NCBI GenBank assembly: GCA_965207705.1
Contig: OZ242292.1
Coordinates: forward strand, 124,001-188,000
DNA length: 64,000 bases
Reading direction: 5' to 3'
Source: JAAOII01 sp965207705
Lineage (GTDB): Bacteria; Pseudomonadota; Gammaproteobacteria; CBDBNL01; JAAOII01
A model generated the notes under the pieces. The model saw only the letters and a list, made by a program, of their open reading frames with translations, was not told the DNA's origin and made no database searches. Numbering within the stretch: position 1 is the first letter of the stretch; the number at the start of each line of letters is the position of its first letter. This document shows positions 54,617-64,000 of this stretch, piece after piece. The position numbers and the translations under genes were made by a program.

Positions 54617-57600
54617 ATAACTCGGATTCCAAGTTTTTTACTAATGAAGAAGGAAGTTCTTTATATAATAGATTTCAAAAAATTCTAAAGGGGACGCAAT
54701 ACTTTGATGTGTTAGTGGGATACTTTTACTTATCCGGCTTTCACAGAATCCAGGAAGAATTTAAAGATATAGAAAAGGTTAGGATACTTGTCGGTCTAAA
54801 TATTGATAAGAAGGCATCTATTGCTGTTCAAAACTCACAACAGAACTTTGACTTCACTGACAGCGAGGATAAAATTCGTAAAGCCGCAGGAGAACTGGTT
54901 TCCAAGGAAATAGAGAGCGCCGATGATGATAAGAATACTGATGATGGGATGCTAAAACTCACCGAATATCTTATATCTGGCAAAGTTGAAATCAAGGCTC
55001 ACCCCAGTCAAAGTATTCATGCCAAAGTTTATATTATGCGCCACTACCCTGATGGAATGGACTTTGGGCGCGTGATAACTGGCTCAAGCAATTTTACAGA
55101 GGGCGGGCTCGTGGCTAACCGTGAATTTAATGTTGAACTGAAAGATAAGCCCGATGTCAGTGTCGCATTGGAGCAGTTTGAAATGCTCTGGAAAGAAGGC
55201 GTTCCTATTACTCAAGACATTATTGATACAGTTAAAACTAAATCACATTTTAGAGAAGATATTACCTTATACGACCTCTACCTAAAATTTTTGTACGAAT
55301 ACTTCAAAGAAGAGATAAACACAGACCAAGATATAAACATAAGATTCCCCAAGAACTTCTTAGAATTAGAGTATCAAAAGGAAGCGGTAATAAACGCCCA
55401 CCGCATACTAGATGACTATAACGGAGTGTTTTTATCTGACGTAGTTGGGCTGGGTAAGACGTATATGGCTTCAATGTTAATGCAAACCCTCCAAGGCAAA
55501 AGAATGTTAGTGATATGCCCTCCTGGACTAATTGATATTTGGCAGGATGCTATGGACAACTTTCTAATAGCAGGGGCAACAGTTATATCATTAGGAAAAT
55601 TAGATAAAATCATTAAGGATGGCTACGATAAATATAATTATGTGATTGTAGATGAAGCCCACAGATTCCGTAACGAAATAACTAATAGGTATGGAATGCT
55701 GCACGAAATATGTAAAGAGAAAAAAGTTATTCTTGTTTCCGCCACACCATTAAATAATAAGTTAGAAGATATAGAATCTCAGCTCAAATTATTTATGAGT
55801 ATGAAAAATAGCCCAATACCTGGAAAGAGAAACTTAGAAGCATTCTTTCAAAAAATATACAAGGATATTGGCTCGGCAGACAAAGGAAGCAAGAAACATT
55901 TAGAACTTATAAAAGAATATACGGCTCAGGTTAGAGAAAATATTCTGCGACATGTTATGGTGCGCAGAACAAGAACAGAAATCCAACAATATTATGCAGA
56001 TGATATTACTAAACAAGGTATAACTTTCCCCGAAATCACCCCGCCGCAACAGATTATTTATGAGTTTAATGCTGATATTGAAAAAGCTTTTGACGAAACA
56101 ATTAATCATTTAAGAAACAATCTTAAATATGCTCGTTACACACCATTGCTATATCTCATCAATCAAACAGGAAAACAGGAACAACCACAGAAGAATATTA
56201 AGGGCTTTATGAGATCTATCTTAATAAAAAGATTAGAGAGTAGTTTCTTTGCTTTCCAAAAATCAGTTGGACGTTTTATTAAATCTTATGAAAACTTTAT
56301 AAAAACCTATAACAACGGGGAGGTATACATTGGACGCCAGGATATTTTTGAAATATTAGAAAATGATGACGATGACAGACTTGATGCATTAATAATTGAG
56401 GGTAAAATTAAAAATTATAATGCTAATGAATTCCAATCAACTTTTTTACAAGATCTTCAAGATGACCTGGAAGTACTTAAAAAGATAGCTTCTTTATGGA
56501 AAGACATTAACGATGACCCAAAACTTGACGCCCTTCTAAGCCAGCTAAAAAAATCAAATGAGTTAAAAGAAAATAAGATAATAATTTTTTCAGAAGCAAA
56601 AGAAACGACCGACTATCTATACGATAATCTAAGCAAACATTTTCCCAAGCAAGTTATTTCATTATCTAGTGAGGGAGGTATGTTTTATGGGGTAAAACAT
56701 AATTATACGAGTGCTAAAAAACTAATTGATGAAAGCTATGACCCAATGTCAAAAGTAAAAACTGATAACGCTTTGCGTATTTTAATTACCACTGACATTT
56801 TATCTGAAGGAGTCAATATGCACCGCTCTAATGTAGTGTTGAATTATGACCTCCCCTGGAACCCCACCAAAGTTTTGCAAAGAGTGGGTAGAGTTAATCG
56901 GATTGGAACCAAACATTCAAAGATTTATATTTTTAATTTCTTCCCAACAAGCCATGCCGATGAGCATTTAGGATTAGAAGCAAACATTGTAGCCAAAATA
57001 AATGCATTCCATAGCGCTTTAGGAGAAGATGCCAGGTATCTATATGTTGAAGAGGAAGAATTAACACAGCATGGGCTTACAGGACAATATTCAGTTGGAG
57101 AGAAAATATACCAGGGATTACAAAGCCCTCTTGAATTAGAGAAAGAAGAAAACTCTATGCTCGGATATATAAAATTATTAAGAGATATACGAGATAAAAA
57201 ACCTGATTTATTTGAAAAGATAAAAGAATTACCCAAGAAGATAGTAAGAACTCAAGCACAAACCACAGGTGCTGAAAATGAACTTATTACATTCTTCAGG
57301 AAGAATACATTAAAACGATTTATTTGCTCTACTCAAGACGGCAAGACAAGGGATTTAACTTTCATGGAAGCAGTTAGTAAATTTAGTTGCACGGAAAAAA
57401 CTAAAAGCATTAAAATACCAAATAGCTACTATGATATGATTGCTACAAATAAAGGCCATCTCAGTGATATAGATGCAGAGGAAGATGATTCTGTGATTAG
57501 CATCGCTTCAAACCAAAGCAAGATAATAGATGAATTGAAGGCACTGTTAAGTATTAATATTTGGTCAGATGAAGAACAGCAGTTAATAGCTAATGCTAAG

Positions 57601-57825
57601 CGCAGCATCGCTGATAGTAATTTAAGTAAGAAGGCTGCTAAGGATATGTTCAAAGAATTAGAACAAGCAGATAATCCGCAGCAAGGTTTATCCATTGTGC
57701 GTAATTATCATAAAAAGTGGTTACCTACTGGTAGCAATATATCAACTGACAATGCAGGAGAGAGTCCATCAGATTATCCAAATGAGGTAATATTATCAAA
57801 ATGCTTTTATGCAAGTAATAAATAA
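54613..57825 (+). CDS. PLD-nuclease/SF2 helicase fusion of a restriction or defence operon
   Basis: This protein is 1070 aa. Residues 1-200 form a phospholipase D-type domain (HAKVYIM near 136, GSSNFTEGG near 157). Then follows an SNF2-like superfamily 2 helicase: Walker A VVGLGKTYMAS near 280, the DEAH box VIVDEAH near 345, VSATPLNN, and the second lobe with TTDILSEGVNMHRS and QRVGRVNRIG near 756. It would translocate on DNA and cut with the PLD site. It overlaps the methylase gene by one base (TAATG), so the two act as a restriction-modification-like pair. The split of nuclease-helicase and methylase-specificity resembles a divided type ISP enzyme, though the usual nuclease there is of the Mrr type. 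Confidence 0.9.
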   Translation: MNNSDSKFFTNEEGSSLYNRFQKILKGTQYFDVLVGYFYLSGFHRIQEEFKDIEKVRILVGLNIDKKASIAVQNSQQNFDFTDSEDKIRKAAGELVSKEIESADDDKNTDDGMLKLTEYLISGKVEIKAHPSQSIHAKVYIMRHYPDGMDFGRVITGSSNFTEGGLVANREFNVELKDKPDVSVALEQFEMLWKEGVPITQDIIDTVKTKSHFREDITLYDLYLKFLYEYFKEEINTDQDINIRFPKNFLELEYQKEAVINAHRILDDYNGVFLSDVVGLGKTYMASMLMQTLQGKRMLVICPPGLIDIWQDAMDNFLIAGATVISLGKLDKIIKDGYDKYNYVIVDEAHRFRNEITNRYGMLHEICKEKKVILVSATPLNNKLEDIESQLKLFMSMKNSPIPGKRNLEAFFQKIYKDIGSADKGSKKHLELIKEYTAQVRENILRHVMVRRTRTEIQQYYADDITKQGITFPEITPPQQIIYEFNADIEKAFDETINHLRNNLKYARYTPLLYLINQTGKQEQPQKNIKGFMRSILIKRLESSFFAFQKSVGRFIKSYENFIKTYNNGEVYIGRQDIFEILENDDDDRLDALIIEGKIKNYNANEFQSTFLQDLQDDLEVLKKIASLWKDINDDPKLDALLSQLKKSNELKENKIIIFSEAKETTDYLYDNLSKHFPKQVISLSSEGGMFYGVKHNYTSAKKLIDESYDPMSKVKTDNALRILITTDILSEGVNMHRSNVVLNYDLPWNPTKVLQRVGRVNRIGTKHSKIYIFNFFPTSHADEHLGLEANIVAKINAFHSALGEDARYLYVEEEELTQHGLTGQYSVGEKIYQGLQSPLELEKEENSMLGYIKLLRDIRDKKPDLFEKIKELPKKIVRTQAQTTGAENELITFFRKNTLKRFICSTQDGKTRDLTFMEAVSKFSCTEKTKSIKIPNSYYDMIATNKGHLSDIDAEEDDSVISIASNQSKIIDELKALLSINIWSDEEQQLIANAKRSIADSNLSKKAAKDMFKELEQADNPQQGLSIVRNYHKKWLPTGSNISTDNAGESPSDYPNEVILSKCFYASNK

Positions 57826-60800
57826 TGGACCGCAATACTGCTAAAGCACTAATAGAAAAAACTTTTAAGTCATCTTATGATGAAAATAAGTTTAGATATT
57901 TCATTAAAAATATTTTCAAGGATATTGAAGAAGTAGATAAAACTATAGCGGGTCAATTTATAAAAAAGGCATACAGTAATAAAATTAAATCTTATAAACG
58001 TTTATTCAAATATACCAGTCCAGATAATAACAAAGATATCATAGATGTAGTAGCTATTAAGTTAGATAGTTTAAGTTCTTTAAAAAGAGCAAGAACTCTT
58101 CAAAGAAATCTTATTGCACATTATATAGACACACGAGGTAAAGATGCAGTTATTGCTGCCTTTTATACAGATGAAGATAACGCAGAGTGGCGTTTTTCTT
58201 TTATAAAGAAAAGTGTATCTTACGTCCCGGATACAACAAAAAAATTAAAATCTTTTACCCCAGCAAAACGCTATTCATTTTTAGTTGGAGAAAACGAGAG
58301 TTGCCACACCGCTCAATCACAGCTTTATCCTTTATTAAAGTTAGACCATCATAATCCAATATTAGACGAATTAGAAGAAGCTTTCAGCATTGAAAAGATA
58401 ACCAAAGAATTCTTCAACGAATACAAAAAGTTATATCTGCTATTGGTAGAAAAACTTGAAAAAATAATCTCTACTGATAACAAAATTAAAGAAGAGTTTA
58501 CTAACAATAGAATAACAACAGAACTTTTTTGTAAAAAATTATTAGGGCAAATAGTTTTTCTATACTTCTTACAAAAGAAAGGATGGCTTGGAGCGCCAAA
58601 GGGTAAAAATTGGGGGGAAGGCAATAAGAGATTCTTGCAAACTCTGTTTAATACCGCCGTCGAAAAAAATAAAAATTATTTTAATGATTATTTGGAACCC
58701 TTATTTTATAAAGCACTCGCCAAAGAACACCCTGACGACTATTATAATGATTTTGACTGCAGAATACCTTTTCTAAATGGTGGACTCTTTGAACCTATTC
58801 AAGATTATGATTGGGTCAATACTGACATTATTATCCCAAATGAAGTTTTTGCTAATAATGAAAATAAAGGCATTTTTGATATTTTTGATATCTATAATTT
58901 CACAGTTAAAGAAGATGAACCTTTGGAAAAGGAGGTTGCTGTTGACCCTGAAATGTTGGGTAAAGTTTTTGAAGAACTACTTGAGGTTAAGGATCGTAAA
59001 TCCCAGGGAGCATTCTATACGCCAAGAGAAATAGTCCATTATATGTGCCAAGAAAGTTTAATAAATTATATTCATGCTCAATTACCTCAGATAAAACATA
59101 AAGACATCTCCTTATTAATTCACTGTGGCGATACTTTCCAAGAAATGGAGAGCATGACAGATGAAGTAAAGTCATACACAGAAAAACTTTCCAAAAGTAT
59201 AAAACAGAATGCAACTCAAATAGATGATGCCTTATCAAATATAAAAATATGTGATCCTGCTGTTGGCTCTGGTGCTTTTTTAGTGGGTGTAATGCATGAA
59301 ATTGTTAGGGCAAGATTAACTCTATTTAATTCGGGGTTTATGCCCATTAATAAAAATAACGTCAAAGATACTACACTTAGCGAAGATACTGATTTCACTA
59401 AAGAAATAGTTTATAAATACAAAAGAGAAGCAATACAAAACTCTCTTTTTGGGGTAGATATAGTGGATAGCGCAGTTGAAATAACAAAGTTACGTTTATG
59501 GCTGTCATTGGTTGTTGATGAAGAAAACATTAAAGAAATAAAGCCACTTCCAAATCTTGAATATACCATTATACACGGGGATAGCTTACTGCACATTAGC
59601 AAAGATGATTGGATAAACAATATAACATTAGAAGATTTACAAGGATTGAAGGCACAATACTTTAATGCAGTAAGAAGGAAAGACAAGATTAATCTTGATA
59701 AACAAATTCGTGAAATTATAGATCAACAAATAGATGAAGGGTCATTTGACTTGGAAATATACTTCCCTGAAGTATTTAGCCGTAAAAGCGGTTTTGATTT
59801 GATTATAGGTAATCCGCCATATATCAGAAGCAGAAATATGGATAAAGACTATAAGAAAAGAAAGGAGATTATGGAATATGAAGTTTATCAGGCTTCAGCA
59901 GATATTTACACATATTTTTATGAGCGAAGCTTAAACTTACTAAACTCTTCTGGGCTTCTTTCCTTTATAACTTCAAATAAATGGATGAGGTCAAAATATG
60001 GAGGTAAGCTTAGAACATTAATTAAGGATAATACATCTATACAACAAATCATAGATTTAGGTGGACAGAAAATATTTGAGAATGCTACAGTAGACACTAA
60101 TATCATTATTTTTTCTAAACAAAAACCAATACCCGAGCATCAATTATTATATGGTAATAATTTACCCAGTGTAGAACTACCACTAAAAAAAATGAAGCAG
60201 TCAGATTTATCGGATGATACCTTCCTGCTTGAATCTCTGGAAATATTCAAAATTAAACACCAAATAGAAAAATTAGGGACCCCTTTACAAAAATGGAGTG
60301 ACGTAAAAATACTTAGAGGTGTATTAACAGGGTGTAACGAAGCATTTATTATTTCAACCAAGAAAAAAGAAGAACTTTGTCTCCAAAATCCTAAATCAGC
60401 TAAAATAATTAAGAAAATACTAAAAGGTAAGGATATATCTTCCTATTCACATAAATGGGGAGGATTATGGATAATAGATTCTCATAATGGTTACAAGAAC
60501 AAAGAAGGGGAGCACGTAAAAAGAATTAATATTAATGATTACATAGATATCAAAAAGCATCTTAAGCAATATTCAAAAACACTGGAAGTCAGAGAAGATC
60601 AAGGGGATACATACTACAATATGCGAAGTTGCAATTATATTGAAGAATTTAAAAAAGAAAAAATTATATTCCCAGATATAGCACCCAAATTAACCATGGC
60701 TTTTGATACAAGCAATATGTTAATTGAGGCCACCTGTAATGTAATTAATTGCCAACAAGATAATAAATATATTATGGCATTACTTAATTCAAAACTTATG

Positions 60801-61088
60801 AATTTTTACTTTGGCTTAATATCAGCCCAGTTAGGTAGCGCAACAATTAGACACAAAATTATATACATAAAAATGTTACCATTAATAAAATTACCATCAG
60901 GAAAGCAAAAACCATTCAATAAGCTCGTTGACATAATTTTCCACAAAAAAGAAAAAAATCAGCCCACTAAAACAGAGGAAAAACAAATAGATCAACTCGT
61001 CTACAAACTATATGAACTAACTCCCGCGCAAATAAAAATAGTAGAAGACAGGGCCACCGAAATACAACCCCGCCGCACTAAAAAATAA
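57825..61088 (+). CDS. Eco57I-type N6-adenine DNA methyltransferase with C-terminal target recognition region
   Basis: This protein is 1087 aa. The N-terminal 350 residues are helical and of unknown role. GAFYTPREIVHYM precedes SAM motif I (DPAVGSGAFL near residue 475). The catalytic motif is NPPYIRS near residue 663. The C-terminal third (VLRGVLTGCN-like and KILKGKDISSYSHKWGG) resembles TaqI/Eco57I target recognition domains. It methylates adenine at the site spared from cleavage by the upstream helicase-nuclease. A separate endonuclease motif in the N-terminus is not evident. Confidence 0.92.
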   Translation: MDRNTAKALIEKTFKSSYDENKFRYFIKNIFKDIEEVDKTIAGQFIKKAYSNKIKSYKRLFKYTSPDNNKDIIDVVAIKLDSLSSLKRARTLQRNLIAHYIDTRGKDAVIAAFYTDEDNAEWRFSFIKKSVSYVPDTTKKLKSFTPAKRYSFLVGENESCHTAQSQLYPLLKLDHHNPILDELEEAFSIEKITKEFFNEYKKLYLLLVEKLEKIISTDNKIKEEFTNNRITTELFCKKLLGQIVFLYFLQKKGWLGAPKGKNWGEGNKRFLQTLFNTAVEKNKNYFNDYLEPLFYKALAKEHPDDYYNDFDCRIPFLNGGLFEPIQDYDWVNTDIIIPNEVFANNENKGIFDIFDIYNFTVKEDEPLEKEVAVDPEMLGKVFEELLEVKDRKSQGAFYTPREIVHYMCQESLINYIHAQLPQIKHKDISLLIHCGDTFQEMESMTDEVKSYTEKLSKSIKQNATQIDDALSNIKICDPAVGSGAFLVGVMHEIVRARLTLFNSGFMPINKNNVKDTTLSEDTDFTKEIVYKYKREAIQNSLFGVDIVDSAVEITKLRLWLSLVVDEENIKEIKPLPNLEYTIIHGDSLLHISKDDWINNITLEDLQGLKAQYFNAVRRKDKINLDKQIREIIDQQIDEGSFDLEIYFPEVFSRKSGFDLIIGNPPYIRSRNMDKDYKKRKEIMEYEVYQASADIYTYFYERSLNLLNSSGLLSFITSNKWMRSKYGGKLRTLIKDNTSIQQIIDLGGQKIFENATVDTNIIIFSKQKPIPEHQLLYGNNLPSVELPLKKMKQSDLSDDTFLLESLEIFKIKHQIEKLGTPLQKWSDVKILRGVLTGCNEAFIISTKKKEELCLQNPKSAKIIKKILKGKDISSYSHKWGGLWIIDSHNGYKNKEGEHVKRININDYIDIKKHLKQYSKTLEVREDQGDTYYNMRSCNYIEEFKKEKIIFPDIAPKLTMAFDTSNMLIEATCNVINCQQDNKYIMALLNSKLMNFYFGLISAQLGSATIRHKIIYIKMLPLIKLPSGKQKPFNKLVDIIFHKKEKNQPTKTEEKQIDQLVYKLYELTPAQIKIVEDRATEIQPRRTKK

Positions 61089-61216
61089 ATGCTCACCCTA
61101 CCCCACTCTCAACTTCAATCTTACTCTTCACATATCTCTACATCTCCTATCCCAAACACCTTATCACTACATCATAAATTAATCATGCAATATAATCTAA
61201 CCAACAATTTAAATAA

Positions 61217-62161
61217 ATGAACCAAAATGTAGATGATGCTTTTTCTGTAATAAATAGCATCGAACCGCCACAACCACTTCAATTAAAGGAACTGGATTTA
61301 AAAACTCGCACTGGAATTTTTAATGCTATATGGATTTCCTACGAAGGTCTAGATAGCTATCATCATATCAGAGAGATACAAGAAGCGGATATTATATATT
61401 GGACTGATTATTTAGATAATGTCATAACCGATTTCGAGTATTACCACGCATGTCAAGAAACACTGCAGTTCTACCAGAATGGCTCTTGTTATATTTTGAA
61501 TGACATAAAAATATCTATTTTGGGTTATGAAAAGGACTCAGCAGGTCACTCTAAACCCAAATTATCAATTAATGAAGTATTTTATTTAATTAAATTTTTA
61601 ATAGACACATTTTCAAAGGTATTTCATATTAACATATCTAATAAAAGTAATAATTTTGTCCATCAATTAATAGAAAGATTAAATAGGGTATTTAAATCTC
61701 ATAATGTAGGATATCGTATATTAGCTAAAACTGGGCTCTTTGCACCAAGTACTAATGAAGTAGAATCAAAAAGCATTGAATACTCTACAGCTACTCCGTT
61801 TAGTGAAACTAATAAACATATAAATAAAGCCCTAGAACGTTATGGAAATAAAGAATACTCGGATGCGGTAGATCAATCTATCAAAGCGGTGGAAAGCATG
61901 TGTAAAGAAATTGTAGGGGATAATAAAGCCACACTCTCAGGCGCAATAAAAAAGATGAAACAAGAATTACCTGATAAAACACATCAGGCATTATTTGAAT
62001 CTATAGATAAACTATATGGCTATGCTTCTGATACCGTCAGGCATGCAAAAATAGATAATAAAAGCGAACCTACTGAATCAGAAGCAAGGTTTGTTTTAAT
62101 GACATGCTCCTCAATAATAAATTATTTAGTCGCATTAAATATTAATAATCAATCCAAGTAA
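61217..62161 (+). CDS. AbiJ-like HEPN-domain protein
   Basis: This protein is 314 aa. The N-terminal part resembles the AbiJ N-terminal domains. The C-terminal half, from INKALERYGNKEYSDAVDQS to YGYASDTVRHAK (about residues 264-277), is a HEPN-type helical domain with the Arg-His pair found in RNases and abortive infection proteins. It would act as an RNase-type effector, and stands alone 128 bases after the methylase on the same strand. Function is by analogy only. Confidence 0.75.
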   Translation: MNQNVDDAFSVINSIEPPQPLQLKELDLKTRTGIFNAIWISYEGLDSYHHIREIQEADIIYWTDYLDNVITDFEYYHACQETLQFYQNGSCYILNDIKISILGYEKDSAGHSKPKLSINEVFYLIKFLIDTFSKVFHINISNKSNNFVHQLIERLNRVFKSHNVGYRILAKTGLFAPSTNEVESKSIEYSTATPFSETNKHINKALERYGNKEYSDAVDQSIKAVESMCKEIVGDNKATLSGAIKKMKQELPDKTHQALFESIDKLYGYASDTVRHAKIDNKSEPTESEARFVLMTCSSIINYLVALNINNQSK

Positions 62162-62308
62162 TATTATATTTATAGTTATCTTTTACAACAATTCCAGTTT
62201 TATTAGAGGAATAATAACCATCCAACATAATCTCAAATACTATTTTAGTATTACGAAATTAACCAAAGCAATCAAAGCTTAATAATCCTCAGTTTATAAT
62301 AGTTAAAT

Positions 62309-63340
62309 CTAATCCAAGTTAGAAATATCTACAAAACTATTTGCTATTTTTAACAACAACTGGTCAAATTGTTTTTTATATAATATACGCACATCTTTGC
62401 TTTCAGCATATTTTGTTATCTCATTATTTATATCAGGTTCAGCATTAGTAACTATAACCATTTTCTCAATTAATTTAGATTCTGTTTCATTATCCTCCCA
62501 ATACTTATCCGCTTTACAAATTTGATCAATTACACCTTTGGAAATATTACCTCCATGATCTTTTATTTGAACAGCTATAGCGTACTCCAAACTATCATCA
62601 ATAGGATTAGAAAATCTTATAATAATATCAGCTCCATGTTCTGCCTCTTCTTTATTAGTGCTGGTCTCCACTCTCAGCTGATTATTTGAAGATATTTTTT
62701 CTAGCCCTATTTGGATGACATTCTCCCATTCAGCAGCTTTATAAGCAAGCTTAATATTATCAATCAGAACATTACGTGATAATTCAGTAAATATTTTTTC
62801 AAAAGAATTTTTGACTACGGATAGTATTTTCTCTCTCCCCCCCTTAACTTCAGACAACTCATTTTCGGGGATTTTAAGTAGGGTCTCAATATTTTCCTCA
62901 AATCTATTAATATTCCAAAACCTTCTTCTACATCTAAATGTTCGTCTAAGTTCCCCCTCAACCAATTCGTTATGCCTAGCAAATGTCGTCAAAAATTTAA
63001 TAGGGAAAATATGACCAAAATCATTTACCCCCTTATAAATTTCAAATTTATATTCTACATCCCAATCTCCAGTTGCATTTAGAATGGCAATCTTACCCCA
63101 CTCCACTGAGTTAGGAACAGGTGTTAAAATAATATCTCCTTTCTTAACTTTATAGAACATAGGAAGATTTCTCCGCGCACCATCATTTATAGCATCGTCA
63201 TCACCATTGATAATTTTTCTTAAATCCTGACCTGGCTCGCTTCCCCATCCCTGTCTTAAACGCCCTTCTTTTAACTCAGCATATAGTTCACTAGAATTAG
63301 CTATCCGGAAAGCCCAATAATTTATTTCATGATTATTCAT
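62309..63340 (-). CDS. Mrr-like PD-(D/E)XK endonuclease with an N-terminal PUA/EVE-like domain
   Basis: This protein is 343 aa. The N-terminal domain (LRQGWGSEPG, then MFYKVKKGDIILTPVPN, and the later TFRCRRRFWNI) resembles base-modification-reading EVE/PUA folds. The C-terminal nuclease motif is HGADIII near 233 and AVQIKDHGG near 254, the D-x(n)-Q-x-K arrangement of Mrr enzymes. It may cut DNA carrying modified bases. It runs opposite to the methylase and HEPN genes. Confidence 0.8.
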   Translation of the reverse strand: MNNHEINYWAFRIANSSELYAELKEGRLRQGWGSEPGQDLRKIINGDDDAINDGARRNLPMFYKVKKGDIILTPVPNSVEWGKIAILNATGDWDVEYKFEIYKGVNDFGHIFPIKFLTTFARHNELVEGELRRTFRCRRRFWNINRFEENIETLLKIPENELSEVKGGREKILSVVKNSFEKIFTELSRNVLIDNIKLAYKAAEWENVIQIGLEKISSNNQLRVETSTNKEEAEHGADIIIRFSNPIDDSLEYAIAVQIKDHGGNISKGVIDQICKADKYWEDNETESKLIEKMVIVTNAEPDINNEITKYAESKDVRILYKKQFDQLLLKIANSFVDISNLD

Positions 63341-63362
63341 ATCTGTAGTAAGTAGTTATAAA

Positions 63363-64000
63363 TTAATAAAAGCCAGAGAATCTAACACCAATGTGTATCT
63401 CTTTAATTAATTTTTTCAATCTAGGAGTTTTCTTTAATTTTTTATATACACCTTTGTTAAGTTTGGATATTAATTTATCCATGATCTCAATTTCATTTCT
63501 CCGTTTATCAAAAAGACGTATCTCTTGGTATGAAATCAACCTTACTGCTACGGCTTCATCTAAATTAGCCAACTCAATCCATTGTTTCTTTAACCTTATA
63601 ACTGATTTATTATGTTGCATAACAAAAACCTTCTTTCCTTTCTCTTTAATAAAAGAGTAACCCTTTAACTTATCTAATTCTGGGAAGTCATGTCGTTTTT
63701 TCATTAATTCCATGCCTTTTTTTATACGCATCTTAAATTCTTTCTCCCGTTCAAGTGAAGAAGTATCTTTCATAATCTCCTTAGGCCATTTTTCTTTAAT
63801 TCTTTTTATTGAATCTAACCCTCTTGTATATTTATGTTCTGATATGTCGCCAAAAATTAGTGGGCCTATATATCCATTTGTAATACCTTCAAATAATTTA
63901 TTTTTTACATTAGTTAATCTACAATAGTTTATAAGTACTTCATTTAAATCTACTCCGTAAAAATTAGTTTTCCAAATTATTGAACAAGCAATATCAGAGT
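63363..64000 (-). CDS. Unknown protein, partial (N-terminus off the right edge)
   Basis: The frame is open from the right edge to the stop at 63363, 212 codons. An internal ATG at 63773 is not the start, because 75 further in-frame codons extend upstream to the edge. The visible N-terminal part contains TNFYGVDLNEVLINYCRL, which is reminiscent of the SAM-binding region of DNA methyltransferases, followed by helical, basic sequence; family membership is uncertain. It lies 22 bases before the Mrr-like gene on the same strand, so the two may form a modification-linked pair. Confidence 0.6.
   Translation of the reverse strand, partial: SDIACSIIWKTNFYGVDLNEVLINYCRLTNVKNKLFEGITNGYIGPLIFGDISEHKYTRGLDSIKRIKEKWPKEIMKDTSSLEREKEFKMRIKKGMELMKKRHDFPELDKLKGYSFIKEKGKKVFVMQHNKSVIRLKKQWIELANLDEAVAVRLISYQEIRLFDKRRNEIEIMDKLISKLNKGVYKKLKKTPRLKKLIKEIHIGVRFSGFY

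Noticed and set aside
41180..64000. A prophage or integrative element with an identifiable integrase
   Set aside because: No integrase, transposase or structural phage gene is visible in the window; only the duplicated gene ends hint at integration.
1..64000. tRNA, tmRNA or SRP RNA genes
   Set aside because: I found no cloverleaf or conserved RNA motif in the intergenic gaps by eye; only the 5S gene is supported.

Overview
The window looks like chromosome of a Gram-negative bacterium, most likely an AT-rich gammaproteobacterium. The envelope and translation run rpsB-tsf-pyrH-frr-uppS-cdsA-dxr-rseP-bamA has the classic proteobacterial order. Lipid A genes (lpxA, lpxB, fabZ), an Skp/OmpH-like chaperone, oligopeptidase A and MiaB are present. 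No species can be named from the sequence alone.

Layout: (1) 1-3.1 kb: a repeat-rich calcium-binding-type lipoprotein running off the left edge, and an HD-domain hydrolase paired with a Panacea-like protein. (2) 3.3-6.1 kb: a strongly diverged FadE-like protein carrying simple-sequence insertions. (3) 6.2-15.8 kb: the translation/isoprenoid/envelope operon, in which ribosomal protein S2 and EF-Ts are one fused reading frame. (4) 15.8-23.4 kb, minus strand: skp-fabZ-lpxA-lpxB followed by a DegT aminotransferase and galE, plus Nif3-like, trxB and gloA. lpxD is absent from this cluster. (5) 23.5-31 kb: a membrane-anchored unknown, PAP2 phosphatase, prlC, a lone 5S rRNA gene, miaB, gmk, a flavin split-barrel protein and queH. 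(6) 31-33.2 kb: a Fic protein between two arrays of a GC-rich hairpin repeat that lie in opposite orientation. (7) 33.2-41.2 kb: a complete reductive pyrimidine catabolic set (NCS1 permease, beta-ureidopropionase, PreT, PreA, dihydropyrimidinase, class III aminotransferase), which would take uracil or thymine to beta-amino acids and then to semialdehydes.

(8) 41.2-64 kb is an accessory, defence-like island starting exactly at the 3' end of the aminotransferase gene. It holds an E1-like (ThiF) cluster with two small unknown partners and a convergent papain-like protein; two paralogous copies of an unrecognised two-gene cassette (about 200 aa plus about 1000 aa); a soluble/membrane two-gene module; a zinc-ribbon protein; a PLD-SF2 helicase plus Eco57I-type methylase pair; an AbiJ/HEPN-like protein; an Mrr-like nuclease; and a partial gene at the right edge. 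Two degenerate copies of the aminotransferase 3' end lie further inside the island and separate it into modules. This suggests repeated integration at one chromosomal site. The duplicated large/small cassette and the E1-like cluster are the best candidates for an undescribed system.

Two genome-wide habits are visible: simple-sequence insertions inside otherwise conserved enzymes, and a dispersed hairpin repeat whose stem is kept by paired base changes.
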